From Bacteroidota bacterium (lineage in GTDB: Bacteria; Bacteroidota; Bacteroidia; Chitinophagales; LD1): DNA of 64,000 nt. This document shows positions 1 to 7,999 of this stretch, in pieces; the first letter of the stretch is position 1; each line of letters opens with the position of its first letter. Below the pieces are notes generated by a model, which did not search any database, was not told where the DNA came from, and saw nothing but the letters and a program-made list of their open reading frames with translations. The stretch is taken from the NCBI GenBank assembly GCA_016722375.1, contig JADKJG010000001.1:186001-250000 (forward strand). Direction: 5' to 3'. Position numbers and translations under genes: made by a program.

Positions 1-344
1 CAAAAAAATCTGATCCCATAGAGCGCTCCACATAGCTTTCAGCACCGTCAAACTGCACGGAGCTTGAATAGATATTTGCAAATGACTCCTTGCGAATCAG
101 TTTGGCATCAGTCACATTCAAATCTCCTAAAAACTTGTTTAACGCTACTATATTCATGTTTCTCCTGAAGCGGTCATCTAATTCCTGTTGTATCTCTTCC
201 TCCTCAGCCGCCTGCTTGTTTTCATTTGAATAGGCAGGCGCTGTATTACTAGACGGAGGAGGAACGTCCTGAGCAGAAAGGAACCGAAGGAAAACAATAA
301 AAGTGAATAGCAAGGTTATTTTAGAGCGTGTAGCAGTTTTCATT
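1..344 (-). CDS. Secreted protein of unknown function (3' end missing, runs off window)
   Basis: Reading leftward from an ATG at 344, the frame stays open to the window edge (114 codons seen). The N-terminus has a basic start, a hydrophobic stretch (residues 8-22, LLFTFIVFLRFLSA) and a likely signal peptidase site after SA-Q, so the product is probably exported. The mature part starts with a Pro/Ser-rich segment, followed by an acidic, Glu/Gln-rich helix-forming stretch (about residues 43-60). The family is not recognised from the visible part. The gene diverges from the thioredoxin gene at 528. Confidence 0.6.
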
Positions 345-527
345 AGCCCAATTTTTCTGAAAGATAGAAAGATTGGAAATACTATAAAACAGATAGAAAT
401 GATATCCCCTGCTTTTGCCTCGGTTGGTATTTTTCTTCATCAACCGTTAATTCTTCCCAAGCCGCCCTGCGCTAGGCTAACTACCGGGCATCGTTTTTCG
501 TTATCTTTACTTTGCAAATAATCTGTT

Positions 528-1076
528 ATGAAAAAATCGGCCCTCATCATAGTGCCTCTTACCTTTATTCTTTTTTGCATGGCATTCTCGGTTCGCGAGA
601 AGCCGAGCGCTGACAGCGAAATTAAATGGATGACTTGGAAGGAAATGCAAGCAGCACAGAAGAAGCAACCTCGCAAGGTAGTGATAGATGTTTATACGGG
701 TTGGTGTGGCTGGTGTAAGAAAATGGATGCCTCTACTTTTGTTCATCCGGAGGTGGTGAAATATGTGAACGAGAACTTTTATGCTGTAAAGTTTGATGCC
801 GAGAGTCGCGAAACTATCCGGTTTAAGGATAAGGATTATAAGTATGTTGCTCAGGGCAATCGAGGCTATAATGAGTTAGCCGCCGAAATGTTAGGTGGCC
901 AGATGAGCTACCCGACCTCTGTTTATCTGGATGAACATCTCAATCAGCTTTTTCCGGTGCCGGGCTATATGGAGGCTAGGACTTTTGAAAGGGTACTTAA
1001 CTTTGTGGCCAGCAATAGTTATAAAAGCCAGAAGTGGGACGAGTTTGATAAAAACTTCAAGGGCAAAATTGATTAG
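528..1076 (+). CDS. Periplasmic thioredoxin-fold protein (DUF255/thioredoxin_7-like)
   Basis: 182 residues. An N-terminal signal peptide or membrane anchor (residues 4-20) is followed by a thioredoxin-like domain. The active site WCGWC lies at residues 59-63 (C60, C63), and the cis-proline typical of the fold is P129 in SYPTSVYLD. It resembles the secreted thioredoxins of Bacteroidota that reduce or isomerise disulfides or serve cytochrome maturation in the periplasm. The specific partner cannot be read from the sequence. WCGWC instead of WCGPC suggests an unusual redox potential (inference). It stands alone upstream of the two-component pair. Confidence 0.8.
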   Translation: MKKSALIIVPLTFILFCMAFSVREKPSADSEIKWMTWKEMQAAQKKQPRKVVIDVYTGWCGWCKKMDASTFVHPEVVKYVNENFYAVKFDAESRETIRFKDKDYKYVAQGNRGYNELAAEMLGGQMSYPTSVYLDEHLNQLFPVPGYMEARTFERVLNFVASNSYKSQKWDEFDKNFKGKID

Positions 1077-1165
1077 GAACTTTTCAGGAAACATTGTTCA
1101 TCCCTTTCTTGCGCTTTAGCGCATTCTCTGGTAATTATCGTTAAACACTTCTTCGCTATCCGATA

Positions 1166-1185
1166 GGGGCGAGTATCTTCGCCCC
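1166..1185 (+). promoter_or_regulatory. Perfect hairpin abutting the kinase start codon
   Basis: A 7-bp perfect stem (GGGGCGA / TCGCCCC, loop GTATCT) ends exactly one base before the ATG at 1186. The right half also contains TATCTTCG, a near match to the Bacteroidota -7 element TAnnTTTG. The symmetry may therefore be a DNA operator over the promoter, or an RNA fold that limits translation. Confidence 0.4.
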
Positions 1186-2772
1186 ATGAACACGAGGCTA
1201 GTCAATATTATTATTGCTGGTATATCCATTGCACTTATAGGGCTGATATACATTCAGGTGCGGTGGATAAAGGAGAATTATTTGGTGCGCGAAGAGCGTT
1301 TCGACCAAGGTGTTTATCTGGCACTCAATAATTTGTCTCGTGAAATAGAACGGACCGAAGCCACTAATTATTTTGCAGCAATGGGGCTGAGAGAATCGGG
1401 CAGAGATATGGAGCAAGTCTATGACTCGGTTGCCAGCGTCCGTTCAGAAAACGCCCGTTACTCTTTGGTGGACTCTATGGGGCAACATGCCATGAAGTTT
1501 GGCTTCAGCGATTCGGGGGGGCGCTTCATTTCTAAGTTCATGGGGAGTATTACCTATTTGCAAGAAAAGGCCATGCGTCTGCATCAGTTGAATGTAAAAG
1601 ACGTTGCTAGTCGCGAAGAAGCAAGAGAAAGGCATATCATTGAAATGCAGTTTAAGAAATACAACCACATGTTTCAGGATTTGGCCATGCAGTTTATGCT
1701 GGATGATAAATGCCTGAAAGATCGCGTGAACGGCGACGCAGTGCAAGCCATGCTGAAAAATGAACTTAAAAAGGAAGGAATCCATACGCCCTTCGAGTAT
1801 GCCATTTTCGACAATTGGAGCAGCGGTATGCTCTATGGGGATTTGCTTGCAAGCCGCGAAGAAGCACTCTCTACCCACTTTTACTCCATCCGGCTTTTTC
1901 CCAATGACCTCTATGAAAATTCGGGGGTGATGGTCATTAACTTTCCCGAAAAGCGGAACTACATCTTTCACTCTATGTGGATGATTCTTTCGGCTACTGC
2001 TGCCTTTATCCTGATTATACTGGGCTCATTTGCCGGTTCGTTTTATATCATCTTCCGACAAAAGAAATTGGATGAACTGAAAACCGATTTCATCAACAAT
2101 ATGACTCACGAATTCAAAACACCGGTCGCTACTATTTCGCTTGCCAGCCAAATGCTGAAGACAGAGAAGGTGTTGGGTGATAAAGAGAGAATACTGAACT
2201 ACTCCAATATCATAGATGAAGAAAACAAACGACTGAGTGGTCATATCGAAAATGTATTGCAGGTAGCCCGGCTGGATAGAGGAGAATTTAAACTGAAGCC
2301 CGAGCCGATCAATATCCACGAACTGTTGAATGATATTGCGGATTCACTGGCGTTGCGTATCCAGAACAAGCAAGGGACTTTGAGCCGCGAGTTTCGTGCT
2401 GCGAATGCGCTGATTACCGGCGATGTTTTTCATCTTCAAAATGCTATTTATAACCTGTTCGACAATGCCATAAAGTATAAGTCTGAAGAGAAACTGAATA
2501 TCACCATCAGCACGAAGAACAACGCTAAGGGTATAATCCTGAGTTTTAAAGACGATGGAATCGGTATCTCTAAAGAAGCACAAAAGCGCATTTTTGAAAA
2601 ATTCTATCGGGTGCCTACAGGCAACATTCATAACGTGAAAGGTTTTGGGTTGGGGCTGTCCTACGTACAGGTGATTGTCAATATGCACGGAGGCGATATT
2701 CGGGTAGAAAGCGAACCGGGCAAAGGCAGTCTTTTTATTGTTTTCTTGCCCTTCGACTTTGTTAATAAATGA
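1186..2772 (+). CDS. Sensor histidine kinase (two-component system)
   Basis: 528 residues. Membrane segments at about residues 8-26 and 264-290 bracket a roughly 235-residue periplasmic sensor region of unknown class. The cytoplasmic part has a HisKA domain with the phosphoacceptor H308 in NNMTHEFKTP, then a HATPase_c domain with N-box (NLFDNAIKYK, from about 423), G1 (DDGIGIS, about 456) and G2 (GFGLGLS, about 486). All catalytic boxes are intact. Its partner is the response regulator at 2839, 66 bp downstream. The pair resembles RprX/RprY of Bacteroides in architecture, but orthology is not proven. The ATG at 1186 gives a standard N-terminal membrane anchor. Confidence 0.92.
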   Translation: MNTRLVNIIIAGISIALIGLIYIQVRWIKENYLVREERFDQGVYLALNNLSREIERTEATNYFAAMGLRESGRDMEQVYDSVASVRSENARYSLVDSMGQHAMKFGFSDSGGRFISKFMGSITYLQEKAMRLHQLNVKDVASREEARERHIIEMQFKKYNHMFQDLAMQFMLDDKCLKDRVNGDAVQAMLKNELKKEGIHTPFEYAIFDNWSSGMLYGDLLASREEALSTHFYSIRLFPNDLYENSGVMVINFPEKRNYIFHSMWMILSATAAFILIILGSFAGSFYIIFRQKKLDELKTDFINNMTHEFKTPVATISLASQMLKTEKVLGDKERILNYSNIIDEENKRLSGHIENVLQVARLDRGEFKLKPEPINIHELLNDIADSLALRIQNKQGTLSREFRAANALITGDVFHLQNAIYNLFDNAIKYKSEEKLNITISTKNNAKGIILSFKDDGIGISKEAQKRIFEKFYRVPTGNIHNVKGFGLGLSYVQVIVNMHGGDIRVESEPGKGSLFIVFLPFDFVNK

Positions 2773-2780
2773 AAAGTCTT

Positions 2781-2811
2781 TTTGATTACTGTTAAACCTG
2801 ATGTAGCTTTG
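2781..2811 (+). promoter_or_regulatory. Bacteroidota-type promoter for the response regulator
   Basis: TTTG at 2781-2784, a 19-bp spacer, then TAGCTTTG at 2804-2811: an exact match to the TTTG-N19-TAnnTTTG consensus of the Bacteroidota primary sigma factor. It starts 8 bp downstream of the kinase stop codon, so the regulator can be transcribed independently of the kinase. Confidence 0.7.
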
Positions 2812-2838
2812 AATTGTCAAATCTAAAACTAGACCTAA

Positions 2839-3531
2839 ATGAACTTAAAGAAAAAAATATTGGTAGCCGAAGATGACACCAATTTGGGTGTGCTGATTCA
2901 AGATGCTTTAGAGTCAAAAAACTATGAAGTGACCTTGAAGCGCGACGGTGAAGAGGCGCTTACTGAGTTCAAAAATGGCAAATACGAAATGTGTGTGTTG
3001 GATGTGATGATGCCGAAAAAAGATGGCTACACACTCGCCAAAGACATTCGCAAGATAAATTCCAGAACACCTATTATTTTTCTGACAGCAAAAAACCTCA
3101 AGGAAGACACCATAGAGGGATTGAAGATTGGTGCTGATGATTACATGACCAAGCCATTTAATATAGAAGAACTGGCCTTGCGCATGGAAAACATCTTCAA
3201 GCGCTTGCCTAAAACAGAGGCTGGTGATAAATCAGAATTCAAGATTGGGAAATATGAGTTCGATAGTTCAAGGCGTATTCTGAAAAATGGTAAAGAAGAA
3301 GTCAAACTCACGACTAAAGAGTCCGAGTTGCTCAAGTTGTTGACAATCTTTGCCAACCAGACTTTAGAGCGCGAAGTGGCGCTGAATGAAGTGTGGGGCA
3401 ACAATTCCTATTTTGCCGGACGGAGTATGGATGTGTATATTGCCAAACTGCGCAAATATCTGAAAGCTGATTCAAATATCGAGATTCAAAATATTCATGG
3501 TACAGGCTTCATGTTGATAGTCCGTAATTAA
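2839..3531 (+). CDS. OmpR-family response regulator
   Basis: 230 residues. The receiver domain (residues 5-120) has the acidic pair D12/D13, phosphoacceptor D55 in VLDVMMP, T83 and K105 (TKPF). A winged-helix DNA-binding domain of the OmpR/PhoB type follows (about 133-228: LTTKESELLKLL, then GRSMDVYIAKLRKYL). It is the likely partner of the kinase at 1186. It has its own promoter inside the intergenic gap and a strong terminator after it, so kinase and regulator levels can be set separately. Targets are unknown. Confidence 0.93.
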   Translation: MNLKKKILVAEDDTNLGVLIQDALESKNYEVTLKRDGEEALTEFKNGKYEMCVLDVMMPKKDGYTLAKDIRKINSRTPIIFLTAKNLKEDTIEGLKIGADDYMTKPFNIEELALRMENIFKRLPKTEAGDKSEFKIGKYEFDSSRRILKNGKEEVKLTTKESELLKLLTIFANQTLEREVALNEVWGNNSYFAGRSMDVYIAKLRKYLKADSNIEIQNIHGTGFMLIVRN

Positions 3532-3551
3532 ATTTTTTGTGGGGTGGTTAG

Positions 3552-3589
3552 CCCGGTCGTGTTTAATTACATGGCCGGGTATTTTTTTG
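3552..3589 (+). terminator. Rho-independent terminator after the response regulator
   Basis: Stem CCCGGTC / GGCCGGG (3552-3558 with 3573-3579, one G-T pair) followed by a run of seven T. It ends the two-component transcription unit. The reverse strand lacks a T tract, so it works in the plus direction only. Confidence 0.8.
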
Positions 3590-3624
3590 CTCGGTTCTCA
3601 AGCCGATGGTATCTTTTACGGGAC

Positions 3625-4029
3625 TTAATCTTTGCCAAGGTTAATATTCACCCTCTTCGATTTTATCTGAAATTTCCTTTTCTCAAGTGTCATGCCCCCT
3701 TTGCTGTTCTTGATTTCCAGCCCTTTCTTATCCACGCCTATACCACTTCCTCTGCTGTTATGTGCGCCCACAGTTCCCTTTTTTGCCTCGACACCAGCAC
3801 CTCGCTGGTTTTTAATCTCTGTACCTTTGTTGTTCACCACCGCCTTACCTCCGTTGCGGCCTTGCACACCGGCCTCCCCCTTTTTTACCTCTGCTTTGCC
3901 GCCTTTGGTGCCACTGACCGTACCTGATTTATTGTTGATCTCGACTCCCTTTTTAGCACTGCTTTGTTGGCTATAGGTGTGAAGACTTGCAGTAAGGAGA
4001 AGCAATAAAACAACGATAGTGTTTTTCAT
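3625..4029 (-). CDS. Small secreted Lys/Gly-rich repeat protein
   Basis: 134 residues. It starts with a clear signal peptide (residues 1-20, cleavage after TYS-Q). The mature part is a string of short degenerate repeats of the form (V/I)-x-N-K-x-G-(T/V/A)-x, with alternating Lys, Gly and Asn: KGVEINNKSG, KGTEIKNQRG, KGLEIKNSKG and similar, about every 11-13 residues. It is very basic and has no Cys or large hydrophobic residues. The pattern suggests a beta-solenoid-like or extended cell-surface or matrix peptide. The family is not recognised. The gene is convergent with the response regulator. Confidence 0.7.
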   Translation of the reverse strand: MKNTIVVLLLLLTASLHTYSQQSSAKKGVEINNKSGTVSGTKGGKAEVKKGEAGVQGRNGGKAVVNNKGTEIKNQRGAGVEAKKGTVGAHNSRGSGIGVDKKGLEIKNSKGGMTLEKRKFQIKSKRVNINLGKD

Positions 4030-4142
4030 GATGTTTTGGATTTTAGCTGGCTAAAGTAGACAAATTATACGGCGATCATGAGGGGGCTATTCAACGCTGA
4101 TATTCTTCCTCCAAAACCAGAAAGACCGACCGGTTAAGGTTT

Positions 4143-5504
4143 TCACCCTAACGAATATTCCCACAGCGGTCCTTTTTTGTTCTTGGTCCTGAATTTCTTC
4201 ATGCTCTCTGAAAAATCTTTATCTGGGAAAATCCAATTTTTACCGGTTGCTTTTGCTCTTTGTTTTAATGTGGACGTTTCTACATCCTTTGAAATATAGT
4301 AACGCGGTTCTATTAAGTCATCGTCTTTACTTATGGTTCCATCCTCAATTGCCAGATCATGAAGTTTAGTTCCCGGGTAAATGCGCATACCCACAAAAGG
4401 GAAGAAGGCGGTAGTACCTATTCGCTTTGAATTCTCAAAAGTTTCGTTTACAGTTTCATCGGTTTCTCCGTATCCGGCAAGGATGATAAAATGAATAAAG
4501 TTAATTCCAAGTCGAGTACACATTTCGCTCTTCTCAAGCACTTCGCTTACCGAGAAGCTTTTGCCATATTTCTTTAATACTCTGTCTGATAAAGATTCTG
4601 TCCCAAATTCTAAATGAGTTAAGCCCGATTGTTTCAGTTTTATAAGTAACTTTTCTTCTAAATTTTTGAAAGTAAAATAAGCACCCCACCTGATTTTTAT
4701 TCCACTTTGAATAATCTTTTCAGCCAACTCTAGGTTGTATTCGTTCTCGATATTGAATACTGAATCAGTAAAGAAAATATAGTCAACTCCCTTGGTGTAA
4801 TACAAATAGCTGAGCGAGTCTAAAATCTTATCGGTGTTGAGTGTTCTTATTTTCTTTCCTTCAATAACCGGATAGGAACAATAAATACACTGATAGGGAC
4901 AGCCTCTTTGCGTTTGCACACTCAACATACCACTGTTTTGCCAGTAAAAGTCAGTTAGTCTATCATTAAAGCTCAAGGTTAAATCCTGACAATAGTTCCC
5001 TCTTTTATTCTTTACTATCTGTTTATGGTTGTCGTAAATCAAGCCCTCAATGTGTTGATAATCTGATCCTGCATCTAAGCAATTAATCAGCTCATAAAGA
5101 CTTTTTTCCCCTTCGCCACAAATGCCGAAATCGGGTTGAAGCATGGTGAACAGTTTTTCGGGAAAAATGGAAAAGCCGGCGCCTCCTATGACTATCGTGG
5201 CGTCGCTCAATGTCCGAATCTTTGAAATTATTTTACCATAACTATTAATAAAACTTCCATTGTTTAGAGAGTTTGAATCATCCACATTTCTCAATGAGAT
5301 TCCAATGTATTTTGGCTGAAGTTCACTAATTGCTAATTCCAGTCTTTCAAAATCATCCAAATAAATATCAAACATCTCAATGGTGTATTGGGATAATCTT
5401 TCTTTAAGATAAGTTGAGAGGTAGGACAATCCTATTGGGTAAACAGGATAGGGCTTGTCAAATTGATTTAGCGATATCAATAAAATATTTTGTTGATCAG
5501 CCAT
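4143..5504 (-). CDS. B12-binding-domain radical SAM protein (BchE/P-methylase class)
   Basis: 453 residues. The N-terminal region (about 5-145) is a cobalamin-binding-type Rossmann domain, with IGLSYLSTYL early and GGAGFS...GICGEGE at its end. The radical SAM domain follows with the 4Fe-4S motif C202-x3-C206-x2-C209 (CPYQCIYCS), then FFTDSVFN and LEFGTESLSD segments typical of the family, and a short C-terminal region. Enzymes of this class do methylation, cyclisation or other radical chemistry. The substrate cannot be assigned. No biosynthetic partner genes are adjacent, and 500 bp of non-coding DNA lies upstream. Confidence 0.85.
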   Translation of the reverse strand: MADQQNILLISLNQFDKPYPVYPIGLSYLSTYLKERLSQYTIEMFDIYLDDFERLELAISELQPKYIGISLRNVDDSNSLNNGSFINSYGKIISKIRTLSDATIVIGGAGFSIFPEKLFTMLQPDFGICGEGEKSLYELINCLDAGSDYQHIEGLIYDNHKQIVKNKRGNYCQDLTLSFNDRLTDFYWQNSGMLSVQTQRGCPYQCIYCSYPVIEGKKIRTLNTDKILDSLSYLYYTKGVDYIFFTDSVFNIENEYNLELAEKIIQSGIKIRWGAYFTFKNLEEKLLIKLKQSGLTHLEFGTESLSDRVLKKYGKSFSVSEVLEKSEMCTRLGINFIHFIILAGYGETDETVNETFENSKRIGTTAFFPFVGMRIYPGTKLHDLAIEDGTISKDDDLIEPRYYISKDVETSTLKQRAKATGKNWIFPDKDFSESMKKFRTKNKKGPLWEYSLG

Positions 5505-6004
5505 CCTTATATCAGATTTAATGAAGCCAAATAATATTCCAATACGATTGGGGTTTTAATAAAAAGCGAAAGTAGGAGTTGCGTATGGGTTAGGTGTAAT
5601 TTCGAACTTGATTTACATCAATTTAGAGAATGTCATTTAGTACTTTTCGATGTTTACAACCCCATTTGTGATGAAGTGTTCATCGCTTGAGGTATGCTTA
5701 TGAAATAGGGATGAACACGAAATGGGTTCAAATCGTTTTTGTTTTTACAAAATAAATCATTGCATGACCTTTATCAGCGGTTGTATTAAAGAAGCCATGC
5801 AGTTTTGCGCAAATTGAAAATAATCCTTTTGCTTTTGATATTTCGGCAGTTTTGTACCCTTAACCCGTCTGATAGACTGAGGTTCGAGACCGGATACAGG
5901 AATAACCTTTTTAAGGGGGATATAATATCATGATTTACGAGACATATCACTGGTTGAGTGGTGGGGAGATTTGCTGCTGTTTAAGATTAAAAGCATAACA
6001 CAGC
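5505..6004. other. 500-bp non-coding gap between divergent genes
   Basis: This gap should hold the promoters of the radical SAM gene (minus) and the antiporter (plus). It is A/T-rich. I see no credible open frame, repeat or perfect TTTG-N19-TAnnTTTG promoter in it. Confidence 0.4.
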
Positions 6005-7318
6005 ATGGAGAAAAATCTTGAACTCTTTATACACGCATCAATAGCTATCATTCTTATATTGATAGTGTGTCATGCTGTAGGTTCTTTAATGAAATACATA
6101 AAGCAGCCAGCCGTAGTGGGCGAGATGATTGCTGGTGTTTTACTTGGACCTACTCTGTTTGGGAATATAACCCCCGGGCTTTTTGCTGCTGTTTTTCATC
6201 CGACATATTCCGTGGGAATAAAAATGGCAGATATCAACGGCATGCCAGCTCCTCGCGATATAGATATTATATCAGTCATCTTTATGTTCAGCAATATTGG
6301 GCTGAGCTTTTATATGTTCTTAGTAGGCTCCGAAATTGATTACAAGTATTTCGATAAGAAGTCGCTGAAGCAAGGCGGGTGGCTATCTATTACTGCTACG
6401 GTTACTCCTTTTGTGCTGGGTGCTGCTGCCGGATGGTATTATTATAACAGCGACCTGTGCAATTTAGCAGTGGTGAACCGATTTGGATTTATGATTTTCA
6501 TGGGCACCGCTATTTCAATTACGGCCTTTCCTATGCTTGCACGTATTTTGCAGGAGAACAATCTCATTAACACCAAATTGGGAATTATATCCTTGGTTTC
6601 TGCCAGCATACAGGATGTTGCCAGTTGGATAATGTTGGCGTTTGTATTGGCTACTTTGAAAGGAGAAGGCTTAACCGGCGGGTTTATCACTTTCGGAGGT
6701 GCCTTTGTTTTTATTGCCGCTTGCTTCCTAGTACTAAAGCCTTTGCTGAAATATTTGGAAAGATCAGTCGTGCGCGCCAACCGGATGACTGGAAATCACT
6801 TTGCTATTGTTCTAGTGATAGTGTTGGTGTGTGCTGTAATTACCGATAAACTTGGTTTGTATTGTGTATTCGGTGGTTTTTTCAGTGGACTGGTTATGCC
6901 CCGTAACGCTCTATTTCAAAGAGAACTGCAGGGGAAACTTCGCGATATAGTGATGATATTTTTTCTGCCCATGTTCTTTACTTTCTCTGGTCTAAATACC
7001 GACCTTACTCACATTGTCAATTTAGAGGTGGCAATGCCATTTGTTGTAATCATGCTGCTTGCCTTTGTGGGTAAATATGTACCGGGGTTGCTCACCATGC
7101 GAGCGCAGGGTTTTTCGTGGCGCGAATCATCGGGTATTGGCTCCCTGATTTATGCTCGCGGTTTAATGGACCTTATTGTAGCCAACATTGGGTTGGCCTA
7201 TAACATTATTACACCCAATACATTTGCCATTATAGTACTGGTGGCGGTGGTTAGCACCCTTGCCGCCACGCCGCTCTTTTGGTTAACGATGGCAAAGGTG
7301 CTGAAACAACCTGATTAG
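6005..7318 (+). CDS. CPA2-family cation:proton antiporter
   Basis: 437 residues with about 11-12 hydrophobic membrane segments and almost no soluble tail. The start matches the KefB/NapA-type core: an N-terminal helix, then KQPAVVGEMIAGVLLGPT, a hallmark of CPA2 (Na+/H+ exchanger) members. It lacks the TrkA-N (RCK) nucleotide-binding domain found in long KefB proteins, so regulation by NAD or glutathione is not expected. It probably exchanges Na+ or K+ for H+ across the inner membrane. It stops with TAG and is convergent with the lipoprotein at 7336. Confidence 0.88.
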   Translation: MEKNLELFIHASIAIILILIVCHAVGSLMKYIKQPAVVGEMIAGVLLGPTLFGNITPGLFAAVFHPTYSVGIKMADINGMPAPRDIDIISVIFMFSNIGLSFYMFLVGSEIDYKYFDKKSLKQGGWLSITATVTPFVLGAAAGWYYYNSDLCNLAVVNRFGFMIFMGTAISITAFPMLARILQENNLINTKLGIISLVSASIQDVASWIMLAFVLATLKGEGLTGGFITFGGAFVFIAACFLVLKPLLKYLERSVVRANRMTGNHFAIVLVIVLVCAVITDKLGLYCVFGGFFSGLVMPRNALFQRELQGKLRDIVMIFFLPMFFTFSGLNTDLTHIVNLEVAMPFVVIMLLAFVGKYVPGLLTMRAQGFSWRESSGIGSLIYARGLMDLIVANIGLAYNIITPNTFAIIVLVAVVSTLAATPLFWLTMAKVLKQPD

Positions 7319-7335
7319 AACTGTTTGGGATAAAC

Positions 7336-7944
7336 CTAATCAACGCGGTTTACCTCAATGCTCTTTAACCAATATACATGGCGCGGTCCGGTTTTGATAT
7401 CGTTCTTACAAATCAAAATCATGTCGCCTTGGGTACCAATGGGTTGGCCGTTTTCTTCAAAAATGATGTAAGTGTTTTGGCCTGTGGGGTTGTTGAATAT
7501 CTCTGCCCATGAAAAAGTAGCTTTGTAATTATCGGTAGCTCTTGCTACAATGTAAAAGTTGCGGTCTTTATGCCCACTCTGTTTGATAACAGCCTTCTCT
7601 AAAATATCTTTTAGCAGAACTCCTTTGCAACTTTTATCTTGTTTCATAGTTGCTCCACTTTGGCAAACTACGGTAAAGCTGTCAATGTTGACCACCTTCA
7701 TTTGTTTCAGCGAATCAACCGTCAGGTTCAGCGGTGTTATCACCTCGCCCTTGACTTCTACGTTTTTACTGATGTATTTAATACTGTCCCCTGGAGACAC
7801 AGACATACAGGCATCGGAACTTCCTTTGGGTTTGGAAGTACTTGTTTTATCACCGCTGTTTGATTCCCCGGTGTTAGAATCGTTGCAACTATTGAAAGTA
7901 ATTACTACAGTTAATAAAGCAATCAGGATAGTTAGATTTTTCAT
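7336..7944 (-). CDS. Lipoprotein with a sulfite-oxidase-like molybdopterin-binding fold
   Basis: 202 residues. A type II signal peptide ends in a lipobox at C20 (TFNSC), followed by a Ser/Thr/Lys linker. Residues about 55-200 match the oxidoreductase molybdopterin-binding (SUOX) fold: VKGEVITPLNLTVDSLKQM, then VVCQSG, SCKGVLLKDIL and a C-terminal TGPRHVYWLKSIEV. The candidate molybdenum ligand is the Cys in VVCQSG (inference). The domain is shorter than catalytic sulfite oxidases and lacks the dimerisation domain, so it may bind cofactor without full catalysis. It is the last gene of a minus-strand set with a TonB receptor and a ModE-like regulator. Confidence 0.75.
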   Translation of the reverse strand: MKNLTILIALLTVVITFNSCNDSNTGESNSGDKTSTSKPKGSSDACMSVSPGDSIKYISKNVEVKGEVITPLNLTVDSLKQMKVVNIDSFTVVCQSGATMKQDKSCKGVLLKDILEKAVIKQSGHKDRNFYIVARATDNYKATFSWAEIFNNPTGQNTYIIFEENGQPIGTQGDMILICKNDIKTGPRHVYWLKSIEVNRVD

Positions 7945-7999
7945 GTTTTTATTTTTGTATAATGGTTAATGATGGAACAGAAATTTGTTTTAGTTCAAT

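Noticed and set aside
3544..3927. 127-codon plus frame antisense to the Lys/Gly-rich gene
   Set aside because: It is the complement of the repeat gene; the composition (long runs of Pro, Leu and Ser) is a shadow, and no start signal or domain is present.
5850..5900. tRNA-like T-arm (GGTTCGAGACC)
   Set aside because: No flanking stem, acceptor or anticodon arm could be built.
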